Notes: generated by a model not told the origin, from the letters alone. Counted from the first letter of the stretch, positions 43,566-52,705 are shown. The stretch: 64,000 nt of DNA from Roseovarius pacificus (GCF_900142665.1 NZ_FRBR01000003.1:236242-300241); one strand, 5' to 3'. Translations and numbers: made by a program.

Positions 43566-43704
43566 GTTCCCTTTCGCGGAACAGGGTGAGGGGCAAAACC
43601 GGCCATTTCGTTCCCTCTCGTGGAACAGGCCGTTCCCTTTGGTGGAACAGGCCATCATCGGTTCGTTCCCTTAAACGGAACAACAGTGTTCCCTTTGGCG
43701 GAAC
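43566..43704. repeat. Five phased palindromic iterons
   Basis: GTTCC-N7-GGAAC occurs at 43566, 43610, 43632, 43665 and 43688 (17 bp each). Start-to-start distances are 44, 22, 33 and 23 bp, close to multiples of the 11-bp helical turn. The N7 core is CTTTSGY-like in four copies. Three copies lie in the untranslated 228-bp gap (43427-43654) and the last two inside the 3' end of the replication-like gene. A phage replication origin or cooperative regulator site is likely. Confidence 0.8.
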
Positions 43705-44149
43705 AGGCTTTTGTTTTTGGGTTGGCGCGCGTTGGGGACAATTTGACCGGGAAGTCATGCCCATCTGACCAATTCATAAACAACTGCTTGCCGGGGCCTT
43801 GCTGCCCCGCAGGCACGATCTCGGTCAGTTCATAGGCCGGGGACTTGCCCATGCCCTCAGTGCCCAGACAAGCGCCCTCAGTCTGAATGATGAACCCCTT
43901 GGCCTGTAGGTCTTGAAAGGCGCGCATCACGGTCTTGAGGTTGCACCCCATACACTCAGCAGCCTGGCGGGTGGACAGACGCAGCTTGCCGTTATTGTTG
44001 AATTTCGCCCCACGCCATTCCAGCTTGATCCACGGGTATAGGGCCTGTGCAGGCATAGACAGCGCCCGCCATGCCGGGGTCTGCATCACGCTGAGGCGCA
44101 TGGCCGTAACGGCCTCTTTGCGCTTTTCGTCCCGCTTATCGCGTCCCAT
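43655..44149 (-). CDS. Phage replication-like winged-helix protein
   Basis: 164 residues. LSVMQTPAWRALSMPAQALY and LRLSTRQAAECMGCNLKTVM with AFQDLQAKGFIIQTEGA form a winged-helix module like those of phage replication initiators. The C-terminal tail is unusually basic because it is encoded by two iteron palindromes. Start overlaps the Toprim-protein stop (TAATG). Confidence 0.65.
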   Translation of the reverse strand: MGRDKRDEKRKEAVTAMRLSVMQTPAWRALSMPAQALYPWIKLEWRGAKFNNNGKLRLSTRQAAECMGCNLKTVMRAFQDLQAKGFIIQTEGACLGTEGMGKSPAYELTEIVPAGQQGPGKQLFMNWSDGHDFPVKLSPTRANPKTKACSAKGNTVVPFKGTNR

Positions 44150-45078
44150 TACACGGCCCCCATGCTTTCAGGGGCGGGCAACAAACCGCCAATCATGACG
44201 CGGTCTTGTTCTTCCGCGTCCAGGTCTTCAACGAATTGCATCCAGTTGATCCGACGCTTGATTGCCTCCTCCAGAATGTCAGCGATCACGTTCGGCGGCA
44301 GGGCCTCAAGCTGGCAGGTGCCACCTGTCCATGTCTTCGACCGGCTGTCAGTGGCCTTTGCTGGGGCAGTGGGCAGGTCATTGTCATGCACCTGTTCACT
44401 GGTCAGGGCCACACGCTCGAATTCGACACTCACCAGCCCGTGCGGTCTGTCTGCCTCGACAAAGGCCGTCACATCCGCCGCCACGCTATCGAAGATCGAA
44501 ACCCCGCTGGGGTCATAGTCCCCGAGATGCAGGATAACGGCCTCTTTCTCCATTGCGCAGATGCGATCCGCCAGCCGCTTCTTGGCCGTCAGACTATCGA
44601 ACCCACCAGAGGAATAGACCGGCACCGAATACCACTCAGCTACTCTATGAAGCTGGGGAAGCATCCCCGCCGCCTCGCACCACACTTCCATGTGAACGTG
44701 CTGTGCCGCTAATCTGTTGCGGGTGTAGCCCTCGCCAAGCTGGCGCACATGGCGCAGGAAAGCGTCCCGATCATCGAAATGCCCGAGGCTGTAGGTCGTC
44801 ACTCCATCGTCGCGGATCGCCTCAAATGGAATCAGCTTGCCGCGCCGTGCATTGGCGAGATGGTGACAGAGCCGCCCATAAGCGGCCTCCGTCTTGTCGT
44901 ACCCGTGCGCGCCGACCATTCGATAGAAAATCTGACGGCATGTCAGAGGCCAGTATTTGCGGTATTCCTGCAAAACCACCTGTGCCTGTTCCAGCAACTG
45001 CCGAGTCTTGGCGTTGGGCTTGTATCCCTCGATATAGCCCCGATTGCGTTTTTTACGGCTTGCCGTAATTTTGCTCAT
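44149..45078 (-). CDS. Toprim-domain phage protein
   Basis: 309 residues from ATG 45078 (MSKITASRKKRNRGYIEGYK). The N-terminal part contains YWPLTCRQIFYRMVGAHGY, resembling topoisomerase VI-A/Spo11-type winged helices. The Toprim core is AVILHLGDYDPSGVSIFDSV with a DxD motif. Such proteins occur next to phage replication genes; enzymatic activity is inferred only. ATGA overlap with the 79-aa ORF upstream. Confidence 0.65.
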   Translation of the reverse strand: MSKITASRKKRNRGYIEGYKPNAKTRQLLEQAQVVLQEYRKYWPLTCRQIFYRMVGAHGYDKTEAAYGRLCHHLANARRGKLIPFEAIRDDGVTTYSLGHFDDRDAFLRHVRQLGEGYTRNRLAAQHVHMEVWCEAAGMLPQLHRVAEWYSVPVYSSGGFDSLTAKKRLADRICAMEKEAVILHLGDYDPSGVSIFDSVAADVTAFVEADRPHGLVSVEFERVALTSEQVHDNDLPTAPAKATDSRSKTWTGGTCQLEALPPNVIADILEEAIKRRINWMQFVEDLDAEEQDRVMIGGLLPAPESMGAV

Positions 45079-45314
45079 GCCGCGATCCCCCAATGCAGTG
45101 CGATTATGGGGTGACGCGCCACCAGAGATGCGGTATCGTCACGGCGAGCAGTTCCGTGAGTGGTTTTGCCAAAGGCCCCGGTTGCGCCCGTCAGCGCGCC
45201 GGGGCTTTCTTTTGCCTCATCGCAGGACATACCGGGAACAAACTGCACCGATTTTGCACGTGCAGTCCGCGTCCGTTCCCGTGATGTTCTGTTGCAAGCT
45301 GCAAGAATCTGCAT
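45075..45314 (-). CDS. First gene of the rightward-end phage operon (79 aa)
   Basis: MQILAACNRTSRERTRTARA, with an ESPGALTGATGAFGK segment that I remember from many small phage proteins. ATG 45314 follows AAAGGG and the stop overlaps the next start as ATGA. The ESPGALTG codons overlap a strong hairpin (45175-45213). Confidence 0.55.
   Translation of the reverse strand: MQILAACNRTSRERTRTARAKSVQFVPGMSCDEAKESPGALTGATGAFGKTTHGTARRDDTASLVARHPIIALHWGIAA
45175..45213 (+). terminator. Plus-strand terminator-like hairpin near the right prophage end
   Basis: GCCCCGG (45175-45181) pairs with CCGGGGC (45199-45205), with inner GCGC pairs, followed by TTTCTTTT. It faces serC and would insulate serC from plus-strand transcripts arising in the prophage. 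It lies inside the antisense 79-aa ORF, so it could equally be an RNA element of that gene. Confidence 0.55.
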
Positions 45315-45363
45315 GGCAGACCCTTTTGATACTTGCTGTTTTTCTTGGGTTTCTGTAGAGGCG

Positions 45364-45416
45364 TCCGTGGGACACCCCTCCCCAACGAGGGGCGCTTATC
45401 TGGAAGGGTAGCAGAA
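45364..45416 (+). ncRNA. attR within serC leader RNA (serC-motif-like)
   Basis: The 30-bp att copy (45364-45393) holds the CCCCTCCCC-AACG-AGGGG hairpin, followed by CTTATCTGGAAGGGTAGCAG and the serC start. This resembles the conserved alphaproteobacterial serC leader motif as I recall it (hairpin close to the serC RBS). The prophage therefore recombined inside the leader. RNA-motif identity needs a covariance search. Confidence 0.55.
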
Positions 45417-46571
45417 ATGGCTATGCAAAAACCGGCGACGCGGCCGGCCAATCCGCGTTTTTCTTCTGGCCCCTGTGCCAAACCCCCCGTTTTCGAATTG
45501 AGCAAACTCGCTGACGCGCCGTTGGGCCGCAGCCACCGTGCTGCCGTGGGCAAGGCCAAGTTGAAGGCCGCCATCGAAGGCACGCGCGAGGTGCTTGGCA
45601 TCCCCGCCGATTACAAGATCGGGATCGTGCCGGCCTCGGATACCGGGGCGGTCGAAATGGCGATGTGGAACCTCTTGGGCGCGCGCAAGGTCGAGATGCT
45701 GGCCTGGGAGAGTTTCGGCGCGGGCTGGGTCACTGACGTGGTCAAGCAACTGAAGCTGGATGCCGAGGTCAAGGAAGCGCCCTATGGGCAAATCGTCGAT
45801 CTGAACAGCGTCGATACCGATAATGACGTGGTGTTCACCTGGAACGGCACCACCAGCGGTGCGCGTGTACCCAATGGCAACTGGATCAAATCCGACCGCG
45901 AAGGTCTGACCATCTGCGACGCTACCAGCGCCGCATTCGCGCAGCGCCTGCCCTGGGACAAACTGGATGTGACCACCTTCAGCTGGCAGAAGGTTCTGGG
46001 CGGCGAGGCCGCGCATGGCATGATCATTCTGTCGCCCCGCGCGGTGGAGCGGCTGGAAAGCTACACACCCGCATGGCCCCTGCCCAAGATTTTCCGCCTG
46101 ACCAAGGGCGGCAAGCTGATCGACGGGATTTTCGACGGCGCGACGATCAACACCCCGTCGATGCTGGCGGTCGAGGATTACCTGCTGGCGCTGGATTGGG
46201 CGCGCGAAGTGGGCGGCCTTGAGGGGCTGCGCGAGCGCGCCTATGCCAACCTTGCCGCGGTGCAGACCTTCGTGGCGGAAAACGACTGGATCGCATTCCT
46301 CGTGGATCAGCCGGAATATCGCTCGAACACCTCGGTTTGCCTGAAATTCACCGACGAGCGGATCACCGATGGAGCCGCTTTTGCCAAGGCCGTCGTCAAG
46401 CGGCTGGATGCCGAGGGGGTGGCCTATGACATCGGCGCCTATCGCGATGCCCCTCCGGGTCTGCGCATCTGGTGCGGCGGCACGGTGGAAACCAGCGACG
46501 TCAGCGCGCTGATGCCATGGATCAAATGGGCCTTCGAGGCCGAGATCGCAGAGCTGGCGGAAACCGCCTGA
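45417..46571 (+). CDS. serC: Phosphoserine aminotransferase
   Basis: Second step of serine synthesis: 3-phosphohydroxypyruvate plus glutamate to phosphoserine. A 384-residue PLP enzyme of the alphaproteobacterial SerC type. [13 protein letters not shown] starts the fold, and the PLP Lys is in [23 protein letters not shown] supports the ATG at 45417 (MAMQKP); ATG 45423 is possible. The prophage right end lies 24 bp upstream, so its promoter must lie in phage DNA or read through. Confidence 0.95.
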   Translation: MAMQKPATRPANPRFSSGPCAKPPVFELSKLADAPLGRSHRAAVGKAKLKAAIEGTREVLGIPADYKIGIVPASDTGAVEMAMWNLLGARKVEMLAWESFGAGWVTDVVKQLKLDAEVKEAPYGQIVDLNSVDTDNDVVFTWNGTTSGARVPNGNWIKSDREGLTICDATSAAFAQRLPWDKLDVTTFSWQKVLGGEAAHGMIILSPRAVERLESYTPAWPLPKIFRLTKGGKLIDGIFDGATINTPSMLAVEDYLLALDWAREVGGLEGLRERAYANLAAVQTFVAENDWIAFLVDQPEYRSNTSVCLKFTDERITDGAAFAKAVVKRLDAEGVAYDIGAYRDAPPGLRIWCGGTVETSDVSALMPWIKWAFEAEIAELAETA

Positions 46572-46608
46572 GCGGTGCGCCCGAAGGGCACACCCTACCG
46601 GACAATAC

Positions 46609-46636
46609 CGTAGGGTGCGCGGAGACCGCGCACCGA
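46609..46636 (+). repeat. REP-like palindrome, copy 1
   Basis: CCGTAGGGTGCGC followed by GGAGACC and GCGCACCG; a perfect 9-bp stem GGTGCGCGG / CCGCGCACC lies within. A second hairpin (GGTGCGCCC / GGGCACACC, 46574-46595) precedes it in the 98-bp serC-serA spacer. Copy 2 is at 59663-59690. Confidence 0.6.
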
Positions 46637-46669
46637 CTCTCCAAGACATTTCATTGAAGGACCAGAAAC

Positions 46670-48265
46670 ATGGCTCCCAAAGTACTCGTCTCCGACAAGC
46701 TGTCGGAAACCGCCGTTCAAATCTTCCGCGACCGTGGCATCGACGTGGATTTCATGCCCGACCTCGGCAAGGACAAGGAAAAACTGGCCGAAATCATCGG
46801 CAATTATGATGGCCTTGCCATCCGCTCGGCCACCAAGGTAACGCCGACCATTCTTGAGGCGGCGACCAATCTCAAGGTCGTGGGCCGTGCCGGGATCGGC
46901 ACCGACAACGTCGACAAAGAAGCCGCGTCGAAAAAGGGTGTGATCGTGATGAACACGCCCTTCGGCAACATGATCACCACCGCCGAACACGCCATCGCGA
47001 TGATGTTCGCCGTTGCACGCCAGATCCCCGAGGCCTCGGCCTCGACCCATGCGGGCAAGTGGGAGAAATCCAGGTTCATGGGCGTCGAACTGACCGGCAA
47101 GACCCTGGGCGTGATCGGCGCGGGCAATATCGGCGGTATCGTCTGTGACCGCGCCCGTGGCCTGAAGATGAAGGTCATCGCCTACGATCCGTTCCTCGGT
47201 CAGGAAAAGGCCGACCAGATGGGCGTGGAAAAGGTGGAACTGGATGACTTGCTGGCGCGCGCCGATTTCATCACCCTGCACGTCCCGCTGACCGATCAGA
47301 CCCGTAATATCCTGAGCCGCGAAAACCTTGAGAAAACCAAGAAGGGCGTGCGCATCATCAACTGCGCCCGTGGCGGTCTGGTGGACGAAGAGGCGCTGGC
47401 CGATCTGTTGAAATCGGGCCATGTGGCCGGAGCCGCGTTCGACGTGTTCAGCGTGGAGCCCGCCACCGAAAACCCGCTGTTCAACCTGCCCAACGTGGTC
47501 TGCACCCCGCATCTTGGGGCGGCCACAACCGAGGCGCAGGAGAACGTCGCCCTGCAAGTGGCCGAACAGATGTCGGATTACCTGCTGACGGGGGCCGTTT
47601 CCAACGCGCTGAACATGCCGTCGGTCACCGCCGAAGAGGCCAAGATCATGGGGCCGTGGATCAAGCTGTCGGATCATCTCGGCAACTTCATCGGCCAGAT
47701 GACGGACGAGCCGATCAAGGCCATCAACATCCTTTACGACGGTGTGGTGTCCGAAATGAACCTCGAGGCGCTGACCTGTGCCGCGGTGGCCGGGATCATG
47801 AAATCGGTCAATCCCGAGGTGAACATGGTTTCGGCCCCCGTGGTCGCCAAGGAACGCGGCGTCAAGATCAGCACTACCAAGCAGGACAAGTCGGGTGCGT
47901 TCGAAGGCTATATCAAGCTGACCGTCGTCACCGACAAGCGTGAGCGGTCCATCGGCGGCACGGTGTTCAGCGACGGCAAGCCGCGTTTCATTCAGATCAA
48001 AGGCATCAATATCGATGCCGAGATCGGTTCACATATGCTGTACACCACCAATAACGACGAACCCGGTATCATCGGCACGCTTGGTCAGATGATGGGAGAG
48101 CATGGCGTGAACATCGCCAACTTCACCCTTGGCCGCTCGGCTGCGGGGGGCGAGGCGATTGCCCTGCTCTATGTCGACGCGCCGGTCGATAGCGATGTCA
48201 TCCAGAAGCTGGAAGCCACCGGCAAGTTCCAGCAGGTTCGCCCGCTGGAATTCGACGTGGTCTGA
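46670..48265 (+). CDS. serA: D-3-phosphoglycerate dehydrogenase
   Basis: First, committed step of serine synthesis. 531 residues: substrate and NAD domains (VGRAGIGTDNVDKEAASKKG, TLGVIGAGNIGGIV, CARGGLVDEEAL), then the intervening domain and a C-terminal ACT domain (MLYTTNNDEPGIIGTLGQMM). This is the long form found in alphaproteobacteria. It follows serC by 98 bp and ends in a strong terminator. Confidence 0.96.
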   Translation: MAPKVLVSDKLSETAVQIFRDRGIDVDFMPDLGKDKEKLAEIIGNYDGLAIRSATKVTPTILEAATNLKVVGRAGIGTDNVDKEAASKKGVIVMNTPFGNMITTAEHAIAMMFAVARQIPEASASTHAGKWEKSRFMGVELTGKTLGVIGAGNIGGIVCDRARGLKMKVIAYDPFLGQEKADQMGVEKVELDDLLARADFITLHVPLTDQTRNILSRENLEKTKKGVRIINCARGGLVDEEALADLLKSGHVAGAAFDVFSVEPATENPLFNLPNVVCTPHLGAATTEAQENVALQVAEQMSDYLLTGAVSNALNMPSVTAEEAKIMGPWIKLSDHLGNFIGQMTDEPIKAINILYDGVVSEMNLEALTCAAVAGIMKSVNPEVNMVSAPVVAKERGVKISTTKQDKSGAFEGYIKLTVVTDKRERSIGGTVFSDGKPRFIQIKGINIDAEIGSHMLYTTNNDEPGIIGTLGQMMGEHGVNIANFTLGRSAAGGEAIALLYVDAPVDSDVIQKLEATGKFQQVRPLEFDVV

Positions 48266-48313
48266 CAGGACGGTCGGCGGGACGAAAGCGCCCTGCCCTG
48301 ACTTTGAAAAGCT

Positions 48314-48352
48314 CGGCTCGGGAAACTCCGGTTTTCCGGGCCGTTTTCTTTT
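48314..48352 (+). terminator. Terminator of serC-serA
   Basis: CGGCTCGG pairs with CCGGGCCG, with an inner GGAAA/TTTTCC extension, then TTTTCTTTT at 48344-48352. It lies about 50 bp after the serA stop. Confidence 0.85.
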
Positions 48353-48385
48353 GAACGGATGCAGGCTTTGCGCCATTGTCCGGCC

Positions 48386-49111
48386 ATGACCCGACCGATC
48401 TATGCCCTACCCGATATCCACGGCCAGCGTGCCATGCTGGAACATGCCCTTTCGTTGATCGACGCCAATGGCGGTGGCGATGCGCGGGTGGTGTTTCTGG
48501 GCGATCTGGTGGATCGCGGGCCAGACAGCCGCGGCGTGATCCAGACCCTGATCGATGGGATCGCCAGCGGGCGCGACTGGATCGTGCTGAAAGGCAACCA
48601 CGACGATTATGTGCCCCGGTTTCTGGATCAGGGCGATGCCCATGCCAGCGTGAATCACCCCGAGTTGTCTTGGTTCTCCCCGCGTCTTGGCGGGCAGGCC
48701 ACCATGGCCAGCTATGGCGTGGACACCGACGGGCGCGACGTGGCCGACATTCTGCGGGACGCCCGCGCCGCGATCCCACAAGCCCACCGCGATTTTCTGG
48801 CGGGGCTGAAGCTTTGGCATCAGGAAGACGGCTTGCTGTTCGTTCACGCAGGTATTCGCCCTAGTGTATCGCTGACCGATCAGACGGCGAAAGACATGAT
48901 GTGGATTCGCGAACCGTTTCTCAGCCATCCCGACCCGTTCCCGTGGCTGGTCGTTCACGGTCATACCGCAATCGAAGCGCCCCGCCATTGTGGCAACCGC
49001 GTGAACCTCGATGGCGGCGCGGGCTGGGGCCGCCCGCTGCGCCCTGCGGTGTTCGAAGGGGGCAAGTGCTGGTTGTTGAGCGATGAGGGGCGCGTGGTGC
49101 TTGCCCCGTGA
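48386..49111 (+). CDS. Serine/threonine-type metallophosphatase
   Basis: A 241-residue calcineurin-like phosphoesterase. Motifs are ALPDIHGQ (D-x-H), FLGDLVDRGPDS (GDxxDRG), VLKGNHDDY (GNHD), FVHAGIRP and VVHGHTAIEAPRH. This set matches the PrpA/ApaH-like protein phosphatase group. Start at ATG 48386; an upstream in-frame ATG at 48359 lies inside the serA terminator region. Substrate unknown. Confidence 0.85.
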   Translation: MTRPIYALPDIHGQRAMLEHALSLIDANGGGDARVVFLGDLVDRGPDSRGVIQTLIDGIASGRDWIVLKGNHDDYVPRFLDQGDAHASVNHPELSWFSPRLGGQATMASYGVDTDGRDVADILRDARAAIPQAHRDFLAGLKLWHQEDGLLFVHAGIRPSVSLTDQTAKDMMWIREPFLSHPDPFPWLVVHGHTAIEAPRHCGNRVNLDGGAGWGRPLRPAVFEGGKCWLLSDEGRVVLAP

Positions 49112-49192
49112 TTTGACGGGACGTTCGGATTGCTTTTGGCCAGCCAGCGCCGCTAAACTTGGCGCAACACTTTCAAACACGGGATGGATCAT

Positions 49193-50368
49193 ATGACCGA
49201 CATCGTCATTCTCGACGGCGCGCGCACGGCTATCGGCACATTCGGCGGGGCCTTGGCGGCGACACCGCCCACGCAACTGGGGGCCACCGTGGCCCGCGCC
49301 GCGATGGAGCGTTCGGGCGTCACGCCCGATCGGATCGGCCATGTGGTATTCGGCACGGTGATCAATACCGAACCCAAGGACATGTACCTGAGCCGCGTCG
49401 CCGCGATGGAAGCCGGCATCCCCGATACCACCCCCGCAATGAACGTGAACCGCCTGTGTGGATCGGGCGCGCAGGCCATTGTTTCCGCAGCGCAATCCCT
49501 GATGCTGGGCGATGCCGAATTTGCCCTGGCCGGGGGCGCGGAAAGCATGAGCCGCTCACCCTTTATCGTGCCGGATCAGCGGTGGGGGGCCAAGATGGGC
49601 GATGTTCGGGTGCTGGACATGATGCTGGGCACGCTCAACTGCCCGTTTGGCACAGGCCATATGGGTGTCACCGCCGAAAACATCGCTGGCGAACACGACA
49701 TCAGCCGCGAGGCACAGGATGCGTTTGCCCTTGAAAGCCAACGCCGCGCAGCGGCGGCCATCGAAGCGGGGCATTTCAGGGATCAGATTGTTCCGGTCGA
49801 GGTGAAGGTCAAGCGCGACACGGTCGCCTTCGACACCGACGAACACCCCAAACCGACGACCGCCGAGGGCCTTGCCGCCCTGCGCCCGGCCTTTCAGAAG
49901 GACGGCAGCGTCACGGCGGGCAATGCCAGCGGGCTGAACGACGGCGCCGCCGCGATGGTGCTGGCGCGTGCCGATGCGGCCGAGGCTGCGGGGCTGACCC
50001 CCAAGGCGCGTATTCTGGGCTATGCCCATGCCGGTGTGCGCCCCGAAGTCATGGGAATCGGCCCGGTGCCCGCAGTTGAAAAGCTGCTGGAGAAAACCGG
50101 GTTGTCGGCAGGCGATTTCGACGTGATCGAATCGAACGAGGCCTTTGCCGCACAGGCCCTGGCGGTGAACAAGGCGCTTGGGCTGGACCCGTCCAGAGTG
50201 AACCCCAATGGCGGGGCCATCGCGCTTGGCCATCCGGTAGGCGCCACAGGCGCAATCATCACCATCAAAGCGCTCTATGAACTCGAGCGCACTGGCGGCA
50301 AGCGCGCGCTCGTGACCATGTGCATCGGCGGCGGGCAAGGTATCGCGCTGGCGCTCGAACGGATCTGA
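49193..50368 (+). CDS. Acetyl-CoA C-acyltransferase (thiolase)
   Basis: 391 residues from ATG 49193 (MTDIVILDGARTAIG). The catalytic nucleophile Cys is in VNRLCGSGAQAIV; NPNGGAIALGHPVGATG supplies the catalytic His and CIGGGQG the second Cys. Condenses or cleaves acyl-CoA in beta-oxidation or polyhydroxyalkanoate precursor synthesis; phaA versus a fadA-like role cannot be decided. A nearby ATG at 49184 has a poorer position. Confidence 0.9.
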   Translation: MTDIVILDGARTAIGTFGGALAATPPTQLGATVARAAMERSGVTPDRIGHVVFGTVINTEPKDMYLSRVAAMEAGIPDTTPAMNVNRLCGSGAQAIVSAAQSLMLGDAEFALAGGAESMSRSPFIVPDQRWGAKMGDVRVLDMMLGTLNCPFGTGHMGVTAENIAGEHDISREAQDAFALESQRRAAAAIEAGHFRDQIVPVEVKVKRDTVAFDTDEHPKPTTAEGLAALRPAFQKDGSVTAGNASGLNDGAAAMVLARADAAEAAGLTPKARILGYAHAGVRPEVMGIGPVPAVEKLLEKTGLSAGDFDVIESNEAFAAQALAVNKALGLDPSRVNPNGGAIALGHPVGATGAIITIKALYELERTGGKRALVTMCIGGGQGIALALERI

Positions 50369-50470
50369 TAGCGCGGTCCCGCCCTGACGCCCCGGCCTGT
50401 TTAAGGAGTTGTTTACCACAATCGCCGATGGTGACGGCACTCATGGGACAGGGGTGTCGGAGGACGGGGC

Positions 50471-52705
50471 ATGAGCCTTGCCAACAAGCTGGCCGAAGAG
50501 CGGCGCGCACGCCTTGCCGCCGAACGGCTGCTGGAACAGAAACAGGCCGAATTGCAGGCCGCGAACCGCAAGCTGGGAAAGCACGCGGCGCGGCTGTCGG
50601 ATCAGATCGTCGAAACCCGCGCCGAGGTGGAAACCGTCCGCGACGAAAACCGGCGCGTCAAGTCCGACCTGACGGTGGCCAATCAGAAGGTCGAAATCGC
50701 GGAGCGCCGCCTGTGGTATTCCATCGAAACCATTCAGGACGGGTTCGCCTTTTTCGATTCCGACAGCCGGATGATCGCCGCCAACAAGGCATGGCTGTCG
50801 GTTTTCGACGGGCTGGAGGCTGTTAAACCCGGCATCAGCTATATCGAGATCCTGCAATTCATGACGGAGGAAGGCATCGTCGATATCGGCGAACATCGTC
50901 CTGCCGCATGGCGCGAACGGATGCTGGACCGCTGGCAAAGCCCCAACCCGGACCCCGAGGTGATCCGCCTGTGGAACGGGGAGTACATCAAGCTGATCGA
51001 CCAGCGCGGTCATGACGGCGACATGGTGAACCTGGCGCTGAATATCACCGACACGATCCGCCAGGAAAAAGACCTGAAAGAGGCCCGTCGCAAGGCCGAA
51101 GCCGCCAGCCGGGCGAAATCGTCGTTTCTTGCCAATATGAGCCATGAAATCCGCACGCCGATGAACGGCGTGGTGGGTATGGCCGAATTGCTGGCCGACA
51201 CCGACCTGACCGAGGAACAACGCCTTTATGCCGACACGATCCGCAATTCCGGCGAAGCATTGTTGGTAATCATCAACGACGTGCTGGACTATTCCAAGAT
51301 CGAAGCCGGAAAGCTGGTGCTGCACAACGAGCCCTTCGATCTGGAACATTCGCTGCACGAACTGGCGATGCTGATGCAGGTCAATGCCCGCGACAAGGGG
51401 CTGGAACTGCTGGTGGATTACGACATGTTCCTGCCGACGCGGTTTACCGGCGATCCGGGGCGCATCCGTCAGGTCATGACCAACCTGATAGGCAACGCCG
51501 TCAAGTTCACGCAGGAAGGGCATGTCGTGGTGCGGGTGGTGGGCCTGCCCGACAGCGACGATACCACCGCGCGATTGCACATCACGGTCGAGGATACGGG
51601 CATCGGTATCCCTGCCGACAAGGTCGGGCATGTGTTCGGCGAGTTCAACCAGGTCGATGACGAGCGCAACCGCAAGTTCGAGGGCACCGGGCTGGGGCTG
51701 GCGATCTCGAAGAAGCTGATCGGATTGATGGGCGGGGATATCTGGGTGGAGTCCGAAGAAGGCAAGGGCTCGACCTTCGGTTTCTCGCTGGCCCTGCCCG
51801 TGGACATACCGCCGGACCCCGAGTTGTTACGCCTGCCGGACGGGTTGGGGCGAGTTCTGATCGTCGGACCGCACGCATTGAACCGTGAGATTCTGGACAA
51901 GCAATTGCGCGCAGCCGGGGTCGAAACCCTGCTTTGCAGAAGCGGAGCCGAGGCGATGGACTGTCTCCCCGGCGATATCGACGTGGTGCTGACGGATCAT
52001 CACATGCCCGGAATGGACGGGATGGAACTGGCCGAGGCGATGCGCGAGGCGGGCCACCGGATGCCGATTGTCCTGCTTAGTCCCAGCAGCGGCCACGCCA
52101 ATCAGGAACCGGCACGCCGCCATGTGCAGGCGGTGGTGCAAAAACCGGTATCTCGGCTGGATCTGTTTGCGGCGTTGCAGTCGGTCGGGGGTTTTCTGCA
52201 ACCTTCTGCTGGCCGGGTGGTGGCATCGCTCGCCCCCCCGCCCGACCGCGCCATGCGGGTATTGGCGGCCGAGGACAACAAGACCAACCGGCTGGTGTTT
52301 TCCAAAATGGTCAAGGCGTTGGATATCGAACTGGCGTTCGCCGAGGACGGCGCACAGGCGGTGGAGTTATACCGGTCGTTCAAACCTGATATCGTGTTCA
52401 TGGATATTTCCATGCCCGGCATGGACGGCAAAGAGGCGACGGGCCACATCCGCACCTTCGAGGATGAAGGCGGCACAGCGGTGCCCATCGTGGCAATGAC
52501 GGCGCATGCGATGGATGGAGACGAGGACGGAATCCTGAGCGCCGGGTTGGATCACTACCTGACCAAACCATTGCGCAAGGCCGCCATTATCGAACGGATC
52601 GTCGCCGCGCAGCCCCAAGGCACGCGCGACCCGATGGGTGGAGATCAGTCCTCGGGCGGGCGGACGAACACCGGTTTGTCCGGCTCGGAGATGTCCGGAA
52701 CGTAG
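50471..52705 (+). CDS. Hybrid sensor histidine kinase with two receiver domains
   Basis: 744 residues, soluble. Coiled coil (1-80), PAS-like domain (about 82-200, [19 protein letters not shown]), HisKA with His225 in [13 protein letters not shown] and HATPase_c with [12 protein letters not shown]. Receiver 1 (about 465-575) has the phosphoacceptor Asp in [13 protein letters not shown] but reads [10 protein letters not shown] where the acidic pair should be. Receiver 2 (about 595-715) looks intact ([27 protein letters not shown]). GGAGGACGGGGC precedes the ATG. The 3' end overlaps the convergent yaaA by 61 bp. Confidence 0.9.
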   Translation: MSLANKLAEERRARLAAERLLEQKQAELQAANRKLGKHAARLSDQIVETRAEVETVRDENRRVKSDLTVANQKVEIAERRLWYSIETIQDGFAFFDSDSRMIAANKAWLSVFDGLEAVKPGISYIEILQFMTEEGIVDIGEHRPAAWRERMLDRWQSPNPDPEVIRLWNGEYIKLIDQRGHDGDMVNLALNITDTIRQEKDLKEARRKAEAASRAKSSFLANMSHEIRTPMNGVVGMAELLADTDLTEEQRLYADTIRNSGEALLVIINDVLDYSKIEAGKLVLHNEPFDLEHSLHELAMLMQVNARDKGLELLVDYDMFLPTRFTGDPGRIRQVMTNLIGNAVKFTQEGHVVVRVVGLPDSDDTTARLHITVEDTGIGIPADKVGHVFGEFNQVDDERNRKFEGTGLGLAISKKLIGLMGGDIWVESEEGKGSTFGFSLALPVDIPPDPELLRLPDGLGRVLIVGPHALNREILDKQLRAAGVETLLCRSGAEAMDCLPGDIDVVLTDHHMPGMDGMELAEAMREAGHRMPIVLLSPSSGHANQEPARRHVQAVVQKPVSRLDLFAALQSVGGFLQPSAGRVVASLAPPPDRAMRVLAAEDNKTNRLVFSKMVKALDIELAFAEDGAQAVELYRSFKPDIVFMDISMPGMDGKEATGHIRTFEDEGGTAVPIVAMTAHAMDGDEDGILSAGLDHYLTKPLRKAAIIERIVAAQPQGTRDPMGGDQSSGGRTNTGLSGSEMSGT

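Larger units (their letters stand above)
27942..45393. mobile_element. Compact siphovirus-type prophage between serB and serC
   Basis: About 17.4 kb bounded by a direct repeat. The left end holds integrase, excisionase-like and regulatory genes; the right 14 kb is one minus-strand run of replication, HK97-type head, packaging and tail genes. Portal, protease, major capsid, connectors, both terminase subunits, a tail tube and a tape-measure protein are present. No endolysin, holin, tail tip, tail fibre or NlpC/P60 gene is seen. It may be a deleted prophage or a helper-dependent satellite. Confidence 0.9.

Noticed and set aside
43566..43704. Iterons read as a CRISPR array
   Set aside because: Units are palindromic binding sites with spacers of very different lengths and partly coding; no cas genes.
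43566..43704. Iterons read as LexA boxes
   Set aside because: Alphaproteobacterial LexA sites are GTTC-N7-GTTC direct repeats; these are inverted repeats.
43423..43764. Minus-strand frame of 113 codons across the iteron array
   Set aside because: Its repeats (RERE, PPKGT) are just translated palindromes; composition is shadow-like and it overlaps both neighbouring genes.
46592..46618. CACCCTAC / GTAGGGTG hairpin as a serC terminator
   Set aside because: No T-run and it overlaps the REP-like element; serA is probably co-transcribed with serC.
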